A stretch of 64,000 nucleotides of DNA, from assembly GCF_020379485.1 (NCBI RefSeq), contig NC_063447.1:56843452-56907451 (forward strand). Reading direction: 5' to 3'. The notes below the pieces were generated by a model, which saw only the letters and a list, made by a program, of their open reading frames with translations, had not been told where the DNA came from and did not search any database. The position numbers and the translations under genes were made by a program. The stretch comes from Brassica napus (lineage: Eukaryota; Streptophyta; Magnoliopsida; Brassicales; Brassicaceae). Positions 58,318 to 64,000 of the stretch are shown here, piece after piece (within the stretch, counting starts at the first letter, position 1; each line of letters starts with the position of its first letter).

Positions 58318-59093
58318 CAAGAAAATAACATCAATAACAACTCATATGATTCACTCAATCACAATAATCACTCCATCGTATATTTTCCTTAAAGATTAAT
58401 ATGATCTACTCATTTATTGTTTGATTCATATAGCTTTATTATATAAAGATCTGTAGCTATCATTATATTAATGAGAAAACAACCGTTAAAACCCTGAACT
58501 TTCAAATTAAAATCAAAAAAATCTTCAACTAATATTTGCGCCAAAAAATTCTCAACTTTCAAATATTAGTTATTTTAACTCTTATATTTTGTTGACTCGG
58601 TCATTTAAGAAACCCAAATAATCAACTGTTAACATCGATTAAAACTAAGCGTCTGTTAATTTTCTAAATGATATTACTTTTAAAATTGATTAAAACATCG
58701 ATCAAACGACGTTTTTTGCTTCTGTAACACTTAAATCATCTCTTTCACGAAACAAGAGCTCCAAATCAACTTCATCTTTTATTCACCTTGGTTTCGCGAA
58801 AGAGATGATTTAAGTGTTTACAGAAGCATAAAAAACGTCGTTTGATCGATGTAATCAGTTTTAAAAATAATGTCGTTTAGATAGTTAACATTTTGTTTTA
58901 ATCAATTTTAACAGTTGACTATTCGAGTTTTTTAAATGGCCGAATCAACAAAATATAAGAGTTAAAATGACTAATATTTGAAAGTAAAGAATTTTTTTAG
59001 CGCAAACGTTAGTTGAAGATTTTTTTAGCTTTAATTTGAAAGTTCATGATTTTAATGGCTATTTTCTCTTATATTAATAATACAACTTATCCA
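58318..59093 (+). mobile_element. LTR copy 2, split by a palindromic MITE
   Basis: 58318-58472 plus 59079-59093 form a second copy of the LTR at 50842-54604, ending CTCATAAGTTAAACA. It is preceded by GAGCTTGAGAGG (58299-58310), which resembles a polypurine tract, so it may be a truncated 3' LTR. Confidence 0.5.
58473..59068. mobile_element. Palindromic Mutator-type MITE, 596 bp, with TTATATTAAT target duplication
   Basis: Almost the whole element is one inverted repeat. The left arm runs from GAGAAAACAACCGTTAAAAC to about 58770 and the right arm is its imperfect reverse complement, ending ATAGCCATTAAAA-like on the minus strand and then TTTTCTC. The arms include matching words such as AAAACGTCGTTTGATCGATG and AAGAGATGATTTAAGTGTT. 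TTATATTAAT at 58463-58472 and 59069-59078 is a 9-10 bp target duplication, the size used by Mutator-like elements. LTR copy 1 shows the unoccupied site. No coding capacity. Confidence 0.85.
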
Positions 59094-59333
59094 TTTCTCA
59101 TAAGTTAAACAATTCTTAGAAAAGTTATGCATGTACCCAAAAGTGTATTACAAACTGAGCAACATAAGTAACAATGACAGAGAGAGATTAATCTCTCATC
59201 TTCACAATCTGATCAAATTCTAATCTTTCAGAGGGTTAGAGATCAGGCGTGGATCTACAGTACAATAAACGGGTGCACGTCCCCCGACTACTTTATAAAT
59301 TTTTCTCTTTTAGTAAGGTAACAATTAGTTTCC

Positions 59334-59390
59334 GTGGAACAATTGGTAAAGGTAATCACAGTTACGTTGGCTTCTTCCTGGTTCGACGCC
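59334..59390 (+). repeat. tRNA-derived SINE-like head
   Basis: TGGAACAATTGGTAAAGG (A-box-like, from about 59335) and GGTTCGACGCC (59380-59390, B-box-like) have tRNA-like spacing. GGGTGCACGTCCCCC lies about 65 bp upstream, as in the minus-strand copy at 22797-22915. Confidence 0.4.
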
Positions 59391-59399
59391 ATCGCATTT

Positions 59400-60282
59400 C
59401 CTTTTTTCTGGTTTTACTTTTATATCTTTGTGTACATTTAGTGTCTCGTTTGCCACATCTTTTCTTCACAGCAATTATTTAGTGAGATTTTTCCTACCTT
59501 TTTTTTATTGTTCATATTATTATTTTTTGTGTTAACATATCTTTGTCTTTCTTTATTTGTGTTTTAATAGTTCTTTCTATTATAAAATATATTTCAACTA
59601 TTTAGCACATTTTAAGCCCATTCTTTTAGTAGTAGACATTAGCAATTGGTAACCAAAAAAATTAAAATTAATTAATACATTCATTTTTATTTAATATTTT
59701 AGAGTTTAGATCCTTATGATATGATGATTATTTGATTATAAACAAGTTCTGTGTTGATAAAAAAGAAAAAAAAAAAATTTGTAAGATATTGATGTACTGT
59801 AATAAATTTGTAAATTTGAAGACTCATTTTTATATATATATTCAAATTAATTTTAGTTGTAACAGTAATACAGTATATTATTGTGATTAGTTACGTTTGT
59901 TAAAATAAATTATTTTCAAATTATTTTATAAAATCTGTTATGAGATGAACAAAATGAAAGTTTGTTATTTTTTTACAGTTTTTAGTTTGTTATTTTTTTA
60001 CAGTTTTTAGTTAATTTTTAATTAAAAAGTTTACAATGATTTTAATATATATATATATAAATACATATTTTATAGATTAAAACAGAATTCACAACCTTGA
60101 TTCATGTGTGATTTTTAAAAAAATAGATCTAATAGACATATTCCTAAAAAGTCATGTTACATTTAATTTCTAATCTTATCATTTAAATTTTAGGCCTATC
60201 AGAAATTTTTATTGGGCTATCAATAAATGTATTTAAACAATAGATGATCCATTGGATTTATAGATAATATAAATTAAATAGA
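59400..60282. other. AT-rich intergenic DNA left of the copia element
   Basis: Long runs of A/T and duplicated GTTTGTTATTTTTTTACAGTTTTTAG words (59960-60012) occur. No gene is visible. Confidence 0.45.
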
Positions 60283-60627
60283 TGTTATAAATCATGGAGT
60301 GGATTGCCATTAACCAGGCCCGATCTAAGACTGGCCCAATACCTAGAAGATGGAGAGATGGCCGAAACCCTAGAGAGAGGAGAGAGAGAGCCGACTTCAG
60401 GAGAGAGAGAGGCGGCCACAAAGCTTGGAGAAAAGGAAACCCTTTCCTTTTCCTAATAGATGTAATCTTTCCATTATTATGTATTAGTAGTTTTCCTAAT
60501 CCTAGTGAGTTTAGGTTTTGGATACTTTCTATTTATCTTCATCTTGTAATCCTTATATAAAGGAACCCCCTTGATCATTAATAAGAACACAGAAATATTC
60601 AGTCTCTAAACTCTCTAATTTACAACA
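60283..60627 (+). repeat. 5' LTR of the copia element
   Basis: It starts TGTTATAAATCATGGAGTGG and ends TTTACAACA, so the termini are TGTT...AACA. It contains a TATA box (TATATAA, 60554-60560) and AATAAG further on, as expected for an LTR promoter and polyadenylation region. The 3' LTR is outside the window, so the length is inferred from the termini. Confidence 0.65.
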
Positions 60628-61939
60628 CGTTATCAGCACGATAGATTCCAAAACCCTGAGACAAAACCTAACCTAAAATCCGTCACACATAAACCCTAAA
60701 TCAGGCGCAACTTAAAATCGATCTATCTCTCAAACCCTGAGGAACCAGACGACAAGCCACATATCAAATTGAAGCCCTTGACGAGCCGAATCCATCAGCG
60801 CAAACCGTTCGTCGATCCGATCTCAGACGCGCCCACACTTGCAGAAACAATACGTGGTGCCGTCTTGGTCTTTTGGACCCCTAATCCGAACCAACAAGAT
60901 TTTCTAGCCAAATTCAAATCCTGTGAAAGATAAGTTTATCATACCTTAGTTGTTTGATGATATCTTGTTCAGATTATGGTGTTCATGTAATCTAATACTC
61001 CTTGTTTTTGTTTCATGAGCTGAGAGGAGTTGGTGCAAAGATCAGCCGCTTGCAAAGGCAGCAGCTCGCGAACTAGATAAGAATAAGACGCGTCCCGATC
61101 GCGTCCGACTACCTCAGGACACATCCGTGACCAGACGCAAGACCGTTCCAGACAGCTCGAGTCTGTCCCAGCTTGCGACCCGATAAGGAGCCAGCTCGCG
61201 TCCGTGTGCAACTAGAGGTTCATCTGACTTTGGTGGTCTGGTTCAACCCTACAAAATAAAGGTAATTCGAAATCTGAAAACAAAAATCGAACCTGGTTGT
61301 TTTGTAAAAATTGAAACCCTAAAAGATAATCTCTAAAACTAAAAGCCATAGGTTAAATAGATCAATCTTCTATGAGTAAATCGAAGCTCTATAAGTTCGA
61401 TCTAAACCTAAGAACGAGATTGATCCACTGATCAATTAAAATCAGAACCTTAAAGGTTTTGAATCTCAAATCAAATCCCCTTGATCAAAGATCAAAGTTT
61501 TCAAAATCCCCTAAAACCCTAATTTTGGAAAATCGGTTTTAAAATTGTTTGATTTGAACTTTGATTGTTTGATCACCTAGAGATATTGATAGGATTGTTT
61601 AAATTCGAATCTAAATCACTCAAACTGAAACCCTAAAAGTTTAAATTCGGTTTTAAAATGTCTTTGTTCGATGATTGATGATCAGAGATGTTAGGATTGA
61701 TAGATTGATTAATAGATCTAATCTCAAGATTCAAAATCCTTAAGGCCTTGAAACCCTTAATCTTGATTGATATTCCTAAAGGCCTTGAAACCTTAAATCT
61801 CTCATTACTTAAGCTTGAAAGATTGATTTAAAGAATTTACATATTGAATGAGAGTTAAGTTGCTAGATTATTTAATTCTAAAACCTAATAGATATGCAAA
61901 CTAAGCAATAGGATTGAATACACTTAGATTAATAATCAC

Positions 61940-62165
61940 ATTTTGTATATGGCTGTGTGGCCTAATACATTGTACACACTTGCGGCCTTGTGCCCTTGAT
62001 TGATTAAAAGCCGTTTGGCTAAATGCATATCGATATGGCCGTGTGGCCTAGTATCCGGATGGTTATATAAACCGGATTGCATCATGATCTGATCCTTAAG
62101 ATCGTTGTATCAAATAATGGCCGTGAAGTCTAAGCAACACAAAACATGACCGTGTGGTCCAAGTA
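61940..62165 (+). repeat. Irregular GGCCGTGTGGCC repeats in the copia leader
   Basis: Variants of (A)TGGC(C/T)GTGTGGCCTA recur at about 30-70 bp spacing (for example near 61949, 62035, 62117 and 62147) just before gag. A related GGCTTGGCC series occurs at 63600-63680. Confidence 0.6.
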
Positions 62166-62251
62166 TCATAGAGAGACTTATGAAATCATATGCACTGATT
62201 ATTTAATTGGTTGCAAGAATTCTAAATCATAAATTGATAATATGATTTCAG

Positions 62252-62902
62252 ATGCCGAGATTTGAACCCATGGATTATGCCATTATAAATCTCTCTGGAG
62301 ATAATTATCTAGAATGAGCAATGAACACTTCAGTTACCCTGAAATGAAGAGGACTCTGAAGGAGTATCATTCAGGGTGATTATGCAACTAGAAGTGAAGA
62401 GTTAAGAGCCATTACAATAATGTGCCATCATCTCACTGAGGAACTGAGAAATCAGTATCTACATATTGAGAATCCTCGTGACCTTTGGACAGAATTAAAG
62501 TCCGGATACACTATAATGTTATTACCAAAGGTCAAACATGAATGGATGAGTCTCAGATTTCAAGACTTTGAGACAGTGGCCGAGTTTCACTTTGCCTTGT
62601 CCAGGGTCGTGTACCAACTGATATTATGTGGAGAAGAGGTAACATATAATGATTGTCTATTCAAGACATACTCCACATTCCATCCGGAAGATTTGTTGTC
62701 AAAACATATCTACATAGAAAGAGGTTCTACCACTTACAATGACCTGATCTCTTGCCTAACGGTGATTGAGAATGACAAGGTACTAAAGAGGAGCAGTGAG
62801 ATGAGATACCCTGATACAAATAAGACTGATATGGATCAGGATGAATCCAAGGGAGTCGTGTCCAACATAACTCAAGGAGTGTCCGGCATGTCTATTGACT
62901 AA
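62252..62902 (+). pseudogene. copia gag (UBN2 / retrotran_gag type), N-terminus broken
   Basis: From the ATG at 62252 the frame reads PRFEPMDYAIINLSGDNYLE and meets stops at the expected Trp after NYLE and twice more before 62385. After that it is open: ELRAITIMCHHLTEELRNQY, DLWTELKSGYTIMLLPKVKH, EWMSLRFQDFETVAEFHFAL, LCGEEVTYNDCLFKTYSTFH, then SCLTVIEND, ending in TAA at 62900-62902. This is the UBN2-type Gag capsid domain of plant copia elements. The zinc knuckle that should follow is not visible. Confidence 0.65.
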
Positions 62903-63360
62903 GAGGGATCTCGACATTTTATTTTAAAGTCCTTGATTTGTGATTTGCTTTAACCCAATTGTCATTCACGATTTTACATATACAATGGAATTGGTTTTGA
63001 ATTCATTATCTTGCCTGATCTTACTTGAACATATGAATGATTCTATTTTTGCCTAAAGAGCATAATACCAAGTAAGAAATCATGAAAGGGGTATAGTAAG
63101 CATAGTAAAGAAACTATGGCTAATGCATCGCCTATAAGGCATTATACACACCCAATAATATGTGACTCATTGAGTTATGATAATATGGTTTCCAAGTAGA
63201 AACAATGGGTAAGGAAAGAAACAAATTCCTTTAGATTTTAATAAGAAAAACGCCTAAAACATTGAAAGAAAGTGGTCGAGACTATACCTATGATCTCTAC
63301 TGATCAAAACTATGCTACAGATCAGTATGATAAAGAGACAAGAGATGTGGTAACCATATT

Positions 63361-63560
63361 GAGATACACCACGAAATTTTACACTATATGGCATGATAGG
63401 ATTAGCCATCCTAAAGTCTAAACTTGATGCAAAGATTGAAAAGGCACAGAGTTATCCCGTAAAAGATCTCACGTTGTGAAACATGTACACAAAGAGAAAC
63501 TCATTAGGCTTAATTGTCCCAAGCACCACGACCTTACCGAAGAGACCATGTTATGGTCGG
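63361..63560 (+). pseudogene. Trace of copia gag-pre-integrase domain
   Basis: The readable words FYTIWHDRISHPKV and, in a later frame, VHKEKLIRLNCPKHHDLTEE resemble the WHDRLGHP motif and its surroundings at the start of copia integrase. Stops and shifts interrupt the frame. Confidence 0.4.
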
Positions 63561-64000
63561 CTGCAGAGACCATCACCTATACAAGGACATCACCTATACA
63601 CGGCTTGGCCACGACTTGTATACGCATAGTGCGGGCTTGGCCGCACATAAGCCATTACCTATAAAAGGTTCGGCCATGTAAGCCATTATCTATAAGACTA
63701 AGATTCTAAAGTATATAAGCTTGGAGACATTATGTTTTACATGTATAGAATGATAATATGCATCAGGCCATATAAGTGAGCATAGATATTCCCATCTCAG
63801 ATTGAATACGGGTCATAAAACCAGACATACACCATCTTAAGAGATTTTGAATAAACCACCACATACATACATGTGCCGTCTAAGATGGAACCTCAGAAGA
63901 GGATTGGGAATATACAAGAATAAGATCTTCTCCACGAAATAAAAAGGACCGAGAGCCAAAACATGGGTGATCAAAAATAGTGGCCAGGTACGGATTGCAT

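Larger units (their letters stand above)
60283..64000 (+). mobile_element. Ty1/copia retrotransposon, 5' part, degraded and truncated by the window edge
   Basis: It starts with an LTR (60283-60627), then CGTTATCAGCACG, a primer-binding region of the kind seen in many plant copia elements. A long leader, a gag remnant (62252-62902) and traces of the gag-pre-integrase region (about 63361-63560) follow. Integrase and reverse transcriptase are not seen within the window. Many stops show it is inactive. Confidence 0.7.

Overview
The window is nuclear DNA of a flowering plant, almost certainly a Brassicaceae species. It is AT-rich, its genes have GT-AG introns, and it carries RALF, VQ-motif and AGP30/31-type genes that read as close relatives of Arabidopsis proteins. 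Host genes are sparse and lie mostly in the first 22 kb: the last exon of an unidentified membrane protein (265-348, +), a complete nine-exon DUF616 gene (2966-5968, -), a RALF4/19-type peptide precursor (11344-11673, +), a VQ-motif gene (17375-17980, -) and a two-exon AGP30-like gene (20756-22034, -). From memory, RALF-VQ-AGP occurs in this order in Arabidopsis at both RALF4-VQ4-AGP31 (chromosome 1) and RALF19-VQ13-AGP30 (chromosome 2), so this is probably a homologue of that duplicated block.

From 23 to 49 kb the host sequence has been split by transposons. An 8.5-kb Mutator-like element (MULE1, 23276-31774) has terminal inverted repeats of about 80 bp and a perfect 9-bp target duplication. 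It carries a DUF1985/Ulp1-protease gene, a GRF zinc-finger gene and a MuDR-type transposase, all disabled. A second AGP30-like gene follows, now a pseudogene. Its exon 2 is at 32.2-32.5 kb and its exon 1 at 47.9-49.4 kb, because a 14.5-kb MULE (MULE2, 32944-47450) sits in its intron. A solo LTR with target duplication GAGAG also interrupts exon 1. MULE2 encodes a transposase, two GRF-type proteins, two F-box-like proteins and a DUF1985/Ulp1 gene. Only the first GRF gene looks intact.

The most unusual signal is in MULE2. Its non-coding parts are filled with a short dispersed motif, consensus about ACGGCTGAGTTA, which seems absent from its exons, from MULE1 and from the rest of the window. By analogy with the motif accumulation reported for VANDAL elements and their VANC anti-silencing proteins, it may be a binding site for an element-encoded protein.

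From 50 to 64 kb there are nested repeats. One LTR copy is split by a 3.5-kb Helitron (51060-54562) that carries promoter-like and exon-like host sequence. A related LTR copy (about 58.3-59.1 kb) is split by a 596-bp palindromic Mutator-type MITE with its target duplication. Each copy supplies the empty site for the other's insertion. A Ty1/copia element with a degraded gag starts at 60283 and runs off the right edge. The gene-poor first 20 kb also holds two further Helitron 3' ends, a Harbinger-type MITE, a LINE RNase H remnant and tRNA-like SINE heads.
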